NCBI GenBank assembly: GCA_014898415.1
Contig: RCTD01000011.1
Location: forward strand, 1,178,001 to 1,242,000
Direction of reading: 5' to 3'
Origin: Stromatinia cepivora
Lineage: Eukaryota > Ascomycota > Leotiomycetes > Helotiales > Sclerotiniaceae
DNA: 64,000 bases
Both the position numbers and the translations under genes were made by a program. Within the stretch, counting starts at the first letter, position 1; each line of letters begins with the position of its first letter. Below the pieces are notes generated by a model. That model made no database searches, was not told the DNA's origin, and saw only the letters and a list, made by a program, of their open reading frames with translations. Below, piece by piece: positions 1-12,433 of this stretch.

Positions 1-1287
1 GTATCCATTGAAAATATAATAAAGATTAATTTATACGATAAAAATTCGATACTCGCTACAATCCTTATGGAATAAATCAGGGGTGGATATTTGGATTACT
101 CGTCTAGATTCCATAGTAGTGACAACCTGCTTTAAGGCCCCGATAAAGGAGAAGGAAACTGATTCGATTAGTTATTAATTGGAGTCCATTGTAATTGATA
201 TAGTTTAACCATAATAATACTTAAAATATAACGATGCTGTATTGGAGGCAACAACTATCTAAAGTTTCGTTTGATTGATAGTTATGAATTAAAGCTTTAT
301 TATTAATATTTATTTAAAAGTGAAATCGTTATTAGATCAAGTAAAATATAGATAAATTAATTAATAATTAAGTTGAATATGAAACTCTTAAATAATGAAA
401 TTATTCTAACTATATATTTCTGAATATTGTTGAATCGTCTGGATAGATTGATCTACCCGGGCTATCCCCTAGACTGAATAGATTAGACTATCCAGTTTAT
501 TCATTATGTAATCCTTTAAAGACCTTAGAACATTAATTCTGGAACGATTTTTATTCTAGAATAAATATTATTCTGGGATATATTTTATTTTAGGATACTT
601 ATCCTAGGATTCCTTATCGATAAGGACCCCTTCGGAAACAACGGTCCAAATTGCTGTATTTGCTTTTATTGTGTTATAATAATTGTGATTCGTGACATCT
701 TTATTCTGATTGGAAAGTATATATTTTGATTTTTTGTAGGATATAGAGGATTATAGAATTTTCTGTAATACATTCTTTAAATCGAAAGATGATTTGAAAT
801 AAATGAAAAGGTATAGAAAATAGCAATTTATATAATTCGTAAATGAATATGCGAAACGATTATAGGTAGATGTTAACAAAGGAATGGTGTAATGTATAAA
901 TCTGAAATGATTTTGATATTTTTGGAATAAGAAAGAATTTGATTGTATATAAATCACAAATTTCTTTTGGTTTTTGATTTGCTATCTATAATATTCTTTG
1001 AAATCAAGATTTTGAATAATAAAAAGAAAGTTTTTTGTCAAAAGAATACAAAAGAATGATCGATTTTATAATATAGTAATTAAGAATATATATAATTGTT
1101 AGATTATAGTGTATTGATTGTAATAGCAAAATAAAATAAATGAATTTTGAAAGGTATATAGATCTCTTCTTTGTATTTTCGTTTTTGTTTTAATTAAGTT
1201 TTTATTGATTATTATTATATCTAAAATTTCGGGGTTTAAAAAGGCTAAATAAACGAATCTCAATTATATTAAACAAACAATAATTAA
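1..1287. other. AT-rich gene-free block
   Basis: Very AT-rich sequence with no open frame that resembles a protein. Short GC-bearing patches survive (around 100-170, 440-500 and 600-650). The short open frames on the minus strand have no recognisable motif and look like chance frames in AT-rich DNA. It is probably decayed transposon sequence, but no family could be recognised. Confidence 0.5.
536..602. repeat. Degenerate 17-bp tandem repeat
   Basis: Four consecutive units of 17, 17, 17 and 16 bases each begin ATTCT or ATTTT, followed by a purine-rich GGA/AGA/GGG core and an AT tail (536-552, 553-569, 570-586, 587-602). The units differ from each other at several positions, so the array is old or has been mutated. 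Confidence 0.45.
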
Positions 1288-1816
1288 TCTTGGAAGAGGT
1301 TGATTGGTTAATAATAATGAATAATATAATAATAATATTATTCACTATTATTATAGTGGAAGACTTAGTTATATAGCTTAAAAGGGTGATCGAATATATA
1401 ATGGTTGAAGTCAAAATATGAGTGTATTGAATATTGAATTTATTTTGCTTGTTTTTCAGAAGAATTCTTTGAAGAAAATCTTCTTATTTATAATATTTGA
1501 TAGGATTCTATGAAATTCTATAATATTCTATGATTATAAATAAGATCGATTTAAATCGAATCTTATAGAATTGTTTTATATAATGAAATGAAATAGTAAC
1601 CAATAATATTTAACCTTAGAAATAAGAAAGTTCTACATGCTTCCATCACATTCTATTCCATTATAAATCATTCTAATATGATATATGATCAAGATTTTGT
1701 ATAATAATAAAATTTAATAATATGAAATTATATTATTAATATATCACGTGATCATATAACCATCGGTTCGGTTAATATTATTAAGTGATTTAATAAACTT
1801 ATTAGAAATTCTTATA
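1288..1816. repeat. 529-bp interspersed repeat, copy 1
   Basis: This block is repeated at 30028-30556 with the same length, no gaps and 12 differences counted by eye (about 97.7% identity). It starts TCTTGGAAGAGG and ends ATTCTTATA. It is flanked on both sides by ATTAA (1283-1287 and 1817-1821), a perfect 5-bp target-site duplication, so it inserted as a unit. It encodes no protein and is itself AT-rich, with an internal ATCACGTGAT palindrome. A 5-bp duplication fits a solo LTR or a non-autonomous LTR element, but the ends are not the usual TG...CA, so the class is uncertain. Confidence 0.8.
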
Positions 1817-1821
1817 ATTAA

Positions 1822-3206
1822 GAAAAAAGTTTTGAAAGAATCGAATACAAAAAAAGATCCCAATATTTTTTTGAAGGATTAATAAATTGAGTAAAGAAAG
1901 TTAATGAATTCAATACAGATAATAAACCAAGATATTAATCTCTGGGAGTATAATTTAATCAAATCTATTTTTAGAATAATAAATAGTTATCTATTTCAAA
2001 AACTGCTCTTTTTTGTTGAAGGAATTATTATTTATTGTAATCAATTGCTTATTATGGATTTAGATAGTAATTTGGAGGTAGATTTCGTTTTTGAATTTTA
2101 TTATATAATTGAAAGATTTTATTAATCCTATATTTGTAATTATCAAAACAAGGATCGTTCGATAAAAAAGAGAAAAAGGGAGAATTTCTTTATTTGATAA
2201 CAACGATCTATTCGATTTTTTAATGTTGGGTTTTTTGGACAATAAATCAAATAAAGAAGAGAGAGAAAAAAGATCGTTAAAAGTTATTGGTTCTTTAATC
2301 AAAACAAAAAATAAAGAGAATCGTAAAGAAAGAAACGATTATTTATATATTCGATATATAAAATCGTTATTTATTAGAAGATATAATTTCTATAATGAAT
2401 ACTTTATTGATTCTTCCAAATCGAATAATCGTCGATATTAGAATTGTAATACTTATCCGTATACTCCTTTACTAGTTTTTCTTCATCTTCTGACAAATTA
2501 TTATATCATTACTTATCAGTAAAATTCGAAAATAAGTTCTTCGTTCACTCCCCACCTTCATAGCATATTGATCGTTGATTATATAATCCAAACAGGGATA
2601 CAAAATTATAATGAAAATGATATTAAAGATCGAAGAGAAAAGAAAAGTTGTTCTTTTTCCCCTATATCATCGTTCCCCCTTTCTTTGCCGTATTACTTAT
2701 CAGAATCTTCAAAAAATCGAATGAAAGAAGTATATTGTAATTTCGGAAAACGATAATAAGGATAAGAAAGAAAGAGTAATGAAAAAAAAAGGAAAAAGGA
2801 ATAAATAATACATTCAAAAAAAGGGAAAAAAGGGATAATCCTTTAGTTTTTGTAATACTAATAATACTAATAACTCCAATTGCTCCAATTATTCCTCGTT
2901 CATTAATTGTTGCGGATAATCCTGAAGCTCTTTTATTTAAATTTCAAGTTATTAAATTTAAAAAGAAACTTATTCTTTTTCAAGGACAGAAAAATAAAAA
3001 ACAAAGAAATAATTAACTTTGATTATTCTTTATTTCCTAATAGATATAAAATACACAAATTAAAATATATTATAAAAAAATACAATAGTCTGGAATACCA
3101 AATAGAATTTATTCTATTCATACCAAAGGAAAGAATTATAAACTCCAGATTATCATTACTCAAACTCTATAATCCAGATTGTTATTACTCAAGCTTTAGA
3201 TTATCG
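1822..3206. other. AT-rich flank, possible 3' end of Copia J
   Basis: No supported gene. The J Copia reading frame ends at about 3207 on the minus strand, so the 3' LTR of J would be expected here. I could not find a matching second LTR or a polypurine tract that fixes its border. Open frames on both strands are short and low in complexity. Confidence 0.4.
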
Positions 3207-5000
3207 TTATTCAAGTTTTATGATCCTATTATTTATATCTTGTAGATTGAGGAGGGATCGGAAATATTCGAACTTTTGTCTTGTAAGGTTTTTGATAAGC
3301 CCATCAATAATTATATCGGTGGTTGGTAGATAGATTATATAAAAATTCCCTTTTGAATATTCTTAATATAACTATATATTTTGAATATCGATATAACATA
3401 GTTTCGTAATGATCTGCTCATTCTCATTAACTATTAATCTGATCGTTTATTGTTTGTTACAAAAGATCGTTATAGATTCTTTCACTGTTAAATCGATCTT
3501 TTTTAAGAAATATAAAATTGCTATAGTTTCTTTTGATATACATTCGACTCTAAGAAACTCTGCTTTGGTAATCGAAATAATCATAGTATTTTGCTTGAAT
3601 ACTTTCTATACGATTAAACCACCAAAAAGGGATATAATATACCTTTAAAATGATTAACAAATATCTGGATCATTCATAAAAGAAATATCTAAAAAGATAA
3701 AAAATTATAATATTTGATCATCATTATATTGAATCGCAAAATACCTTATATTCCATAAATATTATAAACAATGATTGATAGCTTTTATATAATCGCTTAA
3801 TAGATTAATCAAATAATAATTCAATTGCAAAACAATAAATAATATATCCATTTTTATAGTAATTATAATATATAATATTAAGTTTATTTTTTTTGATACA
3901 TTTTTATAATATATATAGAAGCTTGACCCTGATTTTTCTGAAATACTATTATCGAAAGCAATATACTTGTTGTTCCGTTTATTGTCTTGAATTTCTTAGC
4001 AATCTTTTCAATATATATATTATAGACTAACCACAACTTTTTCTTGAATCAATTACAGAATATATATATACCTAAAAACTATTTAGTATTTCTTAGATCT
4101 TATAGTTTATATATAATTTTAATTCCTTTGATGATCTTTATAACAATTAATTCGTTTTTTTTATAATAAATAATCTGAATATCGTTTACAAAGAAAAGAA
4201 TTATAATAGTATACTCTAGATTAATATATAAATATAATCCCTTTTTGCATTATATTAATCCTAGCTTTTTGAGTATCTAAATGAAATCCTTAAATTATAT
4301 AGTTGGGGAATTTTGTAGATTATACAAAACTCGATCAATTATAATATTTTTGTTTAGGATTTTATATTTATCAAATAAATAGTATATAATTAGAATATCG
4401 AAAGGATTATATAGAATATTAATGAAAATATTGATTATATTATATTATTTTGTTTCAAGATTGTATTTAATAATAATTGTTATTATAATTCGGAATAAGC
4501 GATTTATTAATATAATAGTATAAGTAATCTCAATAATACTTTTAATTTGGAGATCTCTTTATATTATTAAATATAAACAATAATAAATAATTAAACCTTA
4601 ATTATCATATTTATATATAAACATCTATTGAAGGAGGATCGGTTTTGTAAATTCTGATCCAGAATCGATTTCACATCAGGTTTTCCTGGCTTTAAGATTA
4701 TTAATTTCAAAATCGTAATTCTATTTAAATTAATATTTTATTTGATGATCTTTTAATTGATGATAAAAATAAGATAATTTTGGAATTGCAAATATATGAA
4801 TTTGAGGAAATGGTATTGCCTGTAATCCTTTAATTGTAGATTAGATGGAAGGCAACAATGGTTTTGTTTTAATTTTAGCAATGATTATATTATGAATTAT
4901 TATAAATTGAAACTATTTCTTTATATTATCCATTCCTTATTGATTAGATCAGAATATAGAATAAAAGTTGTTTAAACAGGGTAATCCTATTAAATTTATC
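3207..5000 (-). pseudogene. Copia J reverse transcriptase and RNase H remnant
   Basis: On the minus strand, about 4.55 to 4.10 kb reads as the Copia reverse transcriptase core: a stretch like KYNLETKQYNIINIF matches the family 'KYDLE..QFDAVNAF' region, followed by an 'LYNLQNSP' counterpart of 'LYGLRRSP'. The YVDD box near 4.2 kb is corrupted (read as CKRYSDY). Further left, about 3.7-3.2 kb reads as Copia RNase H: SITKAEFL for 'STTEAEL', IFCNKQTIRL for 'I.CDNTQTI', IIIDGLIKNLTRQKFEYF for 'M.ADGLTKALPR.KFE.F'. The frame ends at the stop at 3207-3209. Several in-frame stops and lost catalytic residues make it inactive. Confidence 0.7.
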
Positions 5001-5557
5001 CTTTGAGATATAATAATTCCTATATAGAATTCAATATTAGAATTATTTTTTTGATGATATTATTGTATATATAATTGCCTTTATATATATATTAGTTGCT
5101 TTGGGATACCAGAGTTAAATGATTCTCGGAAGAGAGATGATTCCGAATGGTAATTATATAATTGAAACTCAAATGGATTAATCTGAGCCCTGAATATTTC
5201 AATCCTTATAATACGAATTCTCTTAGGTATCTATTCGAGATTATAAATCTATGAGTCCTTTATGAATCGATCAGATGAATATATAAAGCATAGTAATCTT
5301 TATAATAATTAGATTTCCTTTATAGAATATTTTGATTGATCATTCTAATATATATACTTCCTTTTGGAATATTGAAATTGATTAATTAAAACAGTTTTTA
5401 AATTACTTTTATATATACCACAAAGAATATCGATAATACAATCAATAAGTTTATACTTTATATTCTTTATATCAATATATTCGATAAAATCAGGATCTGT
5501 ATTATTGTTATAGATATCTCTTTAAATAATATTAATATCTTTATCTATAAGATATAA

Positions 5558-6061
5558 TTATTCCTTAATGAAAAAATCAGTTTCTCTAATTTCTTCAATA
5601 AGAAAATCGATCAATATTTGTATATTTTCATTGTATACTTTATCCTTATTATTTAAAGGATTAAATAAATTGGATAATCCTAAATCGACTTTTTTATTCC
5701 CATTATTACCCTTCAAATCTGTATCTACCCTTGAGATCAGTTTATTTATAGATAATAAATCTGAAATATATTTGATAAATAAATCAAAGATTTTTCGATC
5801 TATAAAAATAAATAGATAAATGAAGTGTTCATGATTATCCTCGTTTTGAATAATCGTTCTATTTATTTCGATATAATCTTGTAGATTAAAAGTTCTAGCA
5901 AACTGTTTAAATTTTTCTATAATATAAATATCAATTATTCGATTGATAAAATCTATATAATAAATGAATTCCTCATTAAACATTACATTTTGAATAATAA
6001 TAATTCTATCGAGCTTGGGTATTTATATATAATAAATCAATATGCCTGAAATATAACTTAT
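5558..6061 (-). pseudogene. Copia J integrase tail and linker remnant
   Basis: The minus strand contains a 141-codon open stretch (5558-5983) beginning MFNEEFIYYIDFINR. Just upstream the frame reads like the end of Copia integrase: YISGILIYYI then IPKLDRIIIIQNV, corresponding to family patterns such as 'FRIWIPS...VIRTRDVTFNE'. It joins across A1 to the integrase core at 11521-12433. The open stretch is therefore the linker between integrase and reverse transcriptase, not an independent gene. It is acidic and low in complexity and has no catalytic motif of its own. Confidence 0.6.
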
Positions 6062-6227
6062 TGTTGGAAATAAAGCCATCATAGGATTAGAATTGAGGTC
6101 ACGTAATCACAATGATACACAAACCATATTTGGGGATAACCTTAATTCTACTCCTACTAAAAATATAGATCCTTAATTCAATCTATATAATCAATAATAC
6201 TATTACTTCCTGTATCAAAAGTTAACA
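6062..6227 (+). repeat. A1 5' LTR
   Basis: Begins TGTTGGAAAT and ends AAAAGTTAACA; 166 bp, the same length as every other LTR of this family here. The sequence just downstream (GGTTATAAGATTCAATTGT) is shared with A2 and is the likely primer-binding site, though I could not assign the tRNA. Confidence 0.9.
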
Positions 6228-6659
6228 GGTTATAAGATTCAATTGTATAATAATAATTAGAAAATAAAGCAAATCGAAAAAGGATTAGTATAATTAATAA
6301 AGATAAAATAAAATGAAAATCAGAGTTTTTATATAGTATCACCAAAACAAAATTGAAATATAATAATATAGTTTATAATTCATAATATTACAAACCAAAA
6401 TGGAAAGCAATCTATACAATGCCAATATAGAATTATAACAAAAGCGAAAAGCAAGTTCGTATAGTTACAAGAAAATATATTATAATATGATTTTACGAAT
6501 TTTCTTATTGTTTTATTTTTATATTTCTTTATTATTCCGAATCTATTTATTATATATTTTTTAAAATTGTTTTAAAAACCTGAAAATTATCTTTGATATT
6601 TATTAAACAATAAAAAACCTTTATAATATCAAAATCAAATAATTCTTCAAAATTTGATC

Positions 6660-9600
6660 AAAATAATTATAAATGATGATTCAGATAAACAAAGATATAA
6701 TTAAAAAAAAAAGAATGATTTTATATAATTGATTAAATATTAAATTAATATATACAGATTGCAGGATCTAATATAGTACCTATTTATGAAATCAATAGTT
6801 GTATATATTATAATATCGAATTGAAATTGGAATATTTAAAGAACGAAGTAAATACGTTATTATATATTTATATAATATTTAATAATAATAATGAAGTCTT
6901 TATTGATAAATATTTAATAGTATATATATTCTAAAGATATCTTAAATCGAAATATATTAGAGTTAATATAGTTACTACTAATATATATATAATGATAATT
7001 CAGAACTTCAAATTTCAATCCGATATTTATTTCGATATAATCATTATCAAAGTTTGAGACAAATTGAAAAAGTATAGAAGGAAATTAGGGGTTATAAATG
7101 AAAGCTATTGATCAGTATATTAAGATACTGTTTTATTTTTGGTTTTAATATATAATCTTCTAATTGATTATTAAGGAGTAATAGATATATTGGATATTCA
7201 AATCAACTTTAGTATTAATGATAAAATTAAGTATTTGTAGATTAAGGAACTTTGTTTTAAAAATGAATCAAAATGAGTATAAATTATAAAAGGATTTAGA
7301 TATATTTTTTAATATCAAGAATCAAATTTCGAAATCCCAAATAATATTTGTGATCTGTATTAAAAGGAAGATTATTATATATAAGATTATCTGTATTTAA
7401 TATAAATCAAGAAATTCTTTTGTAATTATCTTTATTATTAAAAAAGAAGAAGATTATTAAATCCGAAGAAGGTTTATTTCAATAAAAAAGATTAAGTATA
7501 TTCTATTAATAATATCTTTGAATCAGATTCTGATATTAAGGATATAATAAAGGAAGATTATAATTTGATAAAGGAAATTATTAATAAGGCTTCTTTTAGT
7601 AAATAATATATTAATATAAATATTTCTTTATATATATTTGATCAATCTTTATTATTTAGATTAATAAATTTTATTATTAAACAAAAAATAAAGATTAATA
7701 AAGAAATAATATATTATCATTATTAGAATTTAATAGATATAATATATAAAGATAGTTTTAAAATACTACTTTCAAATGTATTATATATATTAAGATTAAA
7801 AGTAAACTTATTATCAAAAAAAAGGATCTGTGAAATAGGATTGCAAAAGGAATTCAACTTTTATTATATATATTTCAAGAAGGATAATAAGAAAGTTATC
7901 TGTATTAGAATATAAAACAGAATATATATAATTTTATATATAATCAAAAAATATAAGAATATAGCTCTTTATTCGAATATATATCAAAATAATCAGGAAA
8001 AAGGTTTTTCTTTAGAGATAATTGATAATATTAAAGGTATTGATAATGAATTAATATTTAAGGAGAAAAAGAAATACCTATTATAACATGGAAAATTCAA
8101 TCATCTAGATCTAAATAAGATCAAGAATCTATATAAGGTATTTAATATAATCAAGCCAATAAAGATCCCAATTGAATTAAATATCTATAAAGTATATATA
8201 CTTATTAAAATGATCAATTGTATTTCGAAGCAATTGAATATGTACAAATTAAAAAGACTCGAATTTATATATTTCGATATTATAAGATCATTTCCAAAAT
8301 CGATTCAAGGGAATCATTATTTCATATTGATTATCGATAATTGTATAAAAGTAAATTGGATTATATTATTCAAACAAAAAGATGATATAATTCAAATATT
8401 AAAAATTTGGAAAAAGGAAATGAAATTAATTATTGGAGAAAAGATTATTATAATTAGAATTGATAATACACTAGAACTTTTATAAACTATTCATGAATAA
8501 TTATCAAATATATAATCCGAAATTATAATAATTGTTTTTTTATATTAAAATGGGTTTGTAGAATGGAATATAAAGATTATAAAAGTAGATATAAAAGTAA
8601 TATTAAAAGAAACTGGATTATTATTAAAGTTTTGGGATAAAGTTGTAAAGTATAATATTTATATTAGGAATTATATTAATATTGATTTTGATATAAATGG
8701 AATAGATCGATCCTTTATAAAAGCTTTTATAGATATAATATTGGATATAGAAATATATAAAGTTTAAAAGAGTAAATATTATATTTATATCAATCTCAAG
8801 ATTATTTCGAAAAAATAAAGATACAACGAATTGTGGGATACTTCAAGAATCGATGTATTCTTAGGATATTCAAAAGTTATAAATAAATATATCAAAGTAT
8901 ATTCTCCAGAATTAGATTATATATTTCGATCAAGTAAAGTAATTATAAATAAATCTTATCAAGAAGGAGATTTGGATTTTAAATTAAGAAATTGTGAATT
9001 AGGTTTATAAGGAACAAAGAATATAAAATCAAATCGAAGATTTTATAATAAATCAATAGCAAATAAGGTACTTTTTTTATTTTCAATATTAAATATGATA
9101 TTTATATTATTTTTGTTCTAAATATTCTTTTTAGTAGATATTATATCGAATTCAATGATTATATTAAATACTTTAATTATTGAATTAAAATCAAATAAAT
9201 TAGATATATTAATATTAATATACGATAAAGATAAAAATGGTAATATCTAGAAGATAAATTAAGAATCTTTTTTCAAGGATATTTCAAATATCGAATTCAT
9301 TATTCTAAAGGTTCCAGTTCAAGAATCAATTTCTATAGATCCTGAATCTATATCGGAAGCAAAATTTAAGATTATCTTAAATTTTGCTGATAAATTTATT
9401 TCAGTAGAATCAAAAAGCGAAGTAAATCTATAATTATTTAAAATCGAATAAGAGGATGTAATAAACTTTGAAAACAAATTTCTAAGGTATTTAATATAAA
9501 AACGGAAAAGAAATATAGAACAAGATTTTGAAGGAGAATAGGAAAGTAAGATTATAAAGGCGTTAATTACGATATCTATATAGGCCAAAATTCAAAAAAA

Positions 9601-11322
9601 TGTAGAATATATTATAATTATAATCCCAATTATTTACAAAATAAAATCGTTTCAGATTTCATAATTTCATTGATAGATACAAACAATACAGAAAATGTAG
9701 TATATCCAATTAAAGAAATTCTGGGAATCAAAATACCAAGAATTTATAAAAAAGCAATATCGGATCGAAAACATTCTAAAAAATAAAAGGAAATTATTCA
9801 AAAGGAAATTATATCTTTAATTCAAAATGGTACTTAAGAAGAATATATATTCCCTAAAAAAAGTAATTTGGTTTCGATGAAATAGATATTTATAATTAAG
9901 ATCAAGGATAACAAAATAAAATAATTCAAAGCAAGATTAATAATTCGAAGGTTCAATTAAATACTAGGAAAAGATTATAACGAAATATTTGTATTAACAA
10001 TGAGATTAAATATATTCAAACTATTTTTAACTATTATTATAAAGGAAAATTTGGAATATTTATATTTCGATATCAAAAACATCTTTATTAAATCATACTT
10101 GAAAAAAAAGATTTACCTCGAATCACCTCAAAATATTAAAATCGAAAAGGGATATATATTATAAGCCCTACAAAATCTATATAATTTGAAGTAAATTAAA
10201 AAGAATTAAAGTTTACTATTAAAGAAAAAGTTTTTAGATATAAATTTTGTATAAAGTTTAACAGATCTATATTTATATACATTTAAAGATCGTAATATAA
10301 TATTATTAATATATATCGATGATATCGTTATTGTATTATATATATTATTACAAATCATTTGATTTAATAAAAAACTATCAATCTGTTTTAACATCAAGAA
10401 TTTAGAGGAGATTAATAAGATTCTAAATATTAGGGTTATTCATAATAGAAAAGTATATACATTAATTATAAATCAAAAAGAATATTTTAATGTTATATTA
10501 ATTAAATATAGTATTATATATAAATAATATCAAACTAAGAAATTATTAATAATGAATTATATCCATTTTTGATCAGCAATCGATAATAATGAACTAATAA
10601 ATATAAACAAATATTAATAACGAATAGGAAGTATAATTTATTCAATAGTATATATTCAATTAGATATAATATTCTCAATTGGAAGACTTTTACAATTTAT
10701 AACAAAACCAATAAAATATTATACTATAGCTTTAAAGAATCTGATGTGATATTTACAATCAATAATTAAATAGAAGCTATGGTTTGGGTCAAAGAGAATA
10801 TAATTTGATATCTATAAAGAATATAATATATCTGATAATACAATAAAGGTATATACAAATATAGATTAAACTAATGATAAACATAACTGGAAAAATGTTT
10901 CAAAGAAAGTTGTAATATTCTATAAAAGCCCTATATCATAGATTAACAAAAAATAAATATTTATGATTACCTCCAATACAGAATCAGAATATATTATAAT
11001 AGCAATATTCATTAAATAAAGAAAATAAATTATATAAATATTCAAAGATCTATTTAGATCAAATTATATTAAAAAAAACGGAGATATAATTCAAATGCTT
11101 GATAACAATCAGAACACTTTAGTTTTAACCAAGAACCTATATTTACATAAACAATCCAAACATATAAATATCAATTATCACTTCATCAAAAACTTAACAA
11201 AAAAGGAAAAAATCATTATTAATTATATTAATACATACAATATAATTGCTAATAGAATAACAAAGCTTTATACAAAAATTGCTTTCAAAAGGTTCAAAAA
11301 AATATTAGGATTAATAGCCTAA
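6660..11322 (+). pseudogene. Copia A1 gag-pol remnant
   Basis: Gag-like sequence covers about 6.66-7.6 kb. The integrase core is the clearest part: the open stretch 8210-8485 contains LEFIYFDIIRSFPKSIQG, then HYFILIIDNCIKVNW, then IIIIRIDNTLELL, matching the Copia 'D...G..D...N..E' integrase order. Reverse transcriptase follows at about 9.8-10.4 kb (FDIKNIFIKSYLKKKIYLE; YIDDIVIV near 10.31 kb in place of YVDD). The terminal RNase H stretch is 11095-11322, with DNNQNTLVLTKN and SKHININYHFIKNL, corresponding to the usual 'DNQSALALTKN' and 'SKHIDISYHFIRD'. Stop codons between these stretches break the polyprotein throughout. Confidence 0.85.
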
Positions 11323-11354
11323 AAAAATCGAATAGAATATCCCCAATAAAAGAG

Positions 11355-11520
11355 TATTGGAAATAAAGCCATCATAGAATTAAAATTGAAATTATATAAT
11401 CACAATAATGTACAAACCATATTTGAAGATAATTTTTATTCTACTCCTATTAGAAATATAGATCCTTAGTTCAACCTATATAATCAACAATACTACTACT
11501 TTCTGTACGAAAAGTTAACA
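11355..11520 (+). repeat. A1 3' LTR
   Basis: 166 bp; starts TATTGGAAAT (TG changed to TA, a RIP-type change) and ends AAAAGTTAACA. Followed directly by the target duplication CTTAT. Confidence 0.9.
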
Positions 11521-12433
11521 CTTATTAAATACTCAATATATACTCAAGAATTGATTTTATATTATTTTCTATTAATTCCAGTTTCTCTGTTTTTATTCAA
11601 AGGGTAAACTCAGCATCCATATCTATAAATTCCATTTTAATTGGGACAGAGATTATTAGATATTTTCTTTGCGAATAGAGGATTATCTCTATAAAAGTAA
11701 TTATAGAATTATATATCGAGTATCTCATTAAATGATTTGAAGGATTTGATCTTTAAAGGATTTATATTATATAGATAAATAACAATTTGCATTATTTCCA
11801 CCCACAATTTATCTAGTAAATCTATTATGATCTGTATTTTTATCCATTTCGTGATTATTTCTTATCCTATACATTCTAATCCTTCATTGGATTCATATAT
11901 ATAAGATAAAGATAACTCGAATTCGATGCCTTCTTGCTTGATCTATTTCTCAAATAATATTACTTTTATGATTTCAATAATAAATGTATTATTATTCTAC
12001 TTGATTGCTATAATCGCTAGATTATATTTACGATGAATCTAGATTATAAAGCTTTGAATGATTGCAAATACTTCATTGTATATTTTGCAGTAAATTGGAT
12101 ATGAAAAGATCTTGCTATAGTATATTTCTTTGATCAATAGAAATTATAATATATTGTTATACTTTTTATCGAAATCAAAAAGATCCTATTGGATTTTGTA
12201 GAAAAGCCAAGATAATTGGTAATAATTTGAAGTGCGAGAAATGATTTGTTTTGTATAAATACAAATACAATTGGTGTAATTGGAACGAATAATACCTTTT
12301 ATTTTGATATTTTGTATTACAAATACTAAATGTTCAAAAGTTTCCTTATTCAAATACTCGGAATGTTTATATTATATTTCATTTGTATTTTTTTTTTAAA
12401 AAAGATGGATTATAAGAATAATAAAATGCTTTA
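11521..12433 (-). pseudogene. Copia J integrase core remnant
   Basis: The minus-strand translation reads QEGIEFELSLSYIYESNEGLE, then LDKLWVEIMQIVIYLYN and YRYGC..VYPLNKN. This is the Copia integrase pattern 'GIE.ELS.PYTHEQNGVAER', 'LP..LW.EA...A.YL.NR' and 'AYGCRVYPLNKN'. The glutamate of the catalytic triad is retained (ESNEGLE), while the DNGGEF box is unrecognisable. It lies between A1 and A2 and once continued into both outer J fragments. Confidence 0.65.

Larger units (their letters stand above)
6062..11520 (+). mobile_element. Copia-type LTR retrotransposon A1, complete structure
   Basis: A 5459-bp element with two 166-bp LTRs (6062-6227 and 11355-11520). The host sequence is duplicated as CTTAT at 6057-6061 and 11521-11525. 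A purine-rich tract (AATAAAAGAG, eroded from AATAAGGGGAG-like sequence) precedes the 3' LTR. The interior reads gag, integrase, reverse transcriptase and RNase H on the plus strand, all with RIP-type stops, so it is immobile on its own. It sits inside the integrase tail of Copia J. Its siblings are A2 and A3. Confidence 0.92.

Noticed and set aside
439..495. Inverted pair CTGGATAG / CTATCCAG
   Set aside because: Only 8 bp with a 41-base loop in sequence of unknown origin; could easily occur by chance.
3409..3648. 79-codon plus-strand frame
   Set aside because: Antisense shadow of the Copia J RNase H remnant, which explains the minus strand better.
5558..5983. 141-codon minus-strand frame as an independent gene
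   Set aside because: It joins in order with Copia J integrase upstream and reverse transcriptase downstream, so it is the linker of that polyprotein.
9319..9588. Open frame on the minus strand, also seen at 16042-16311 (minus) and 51230-51499 (plus), all starting M(A/I)YI(D/N)I
   Set aside because: It is antisense to the same pol segment of A1, A2 and A3. Homologous frames follow from homologous DNA, and there is no domain or independent support.
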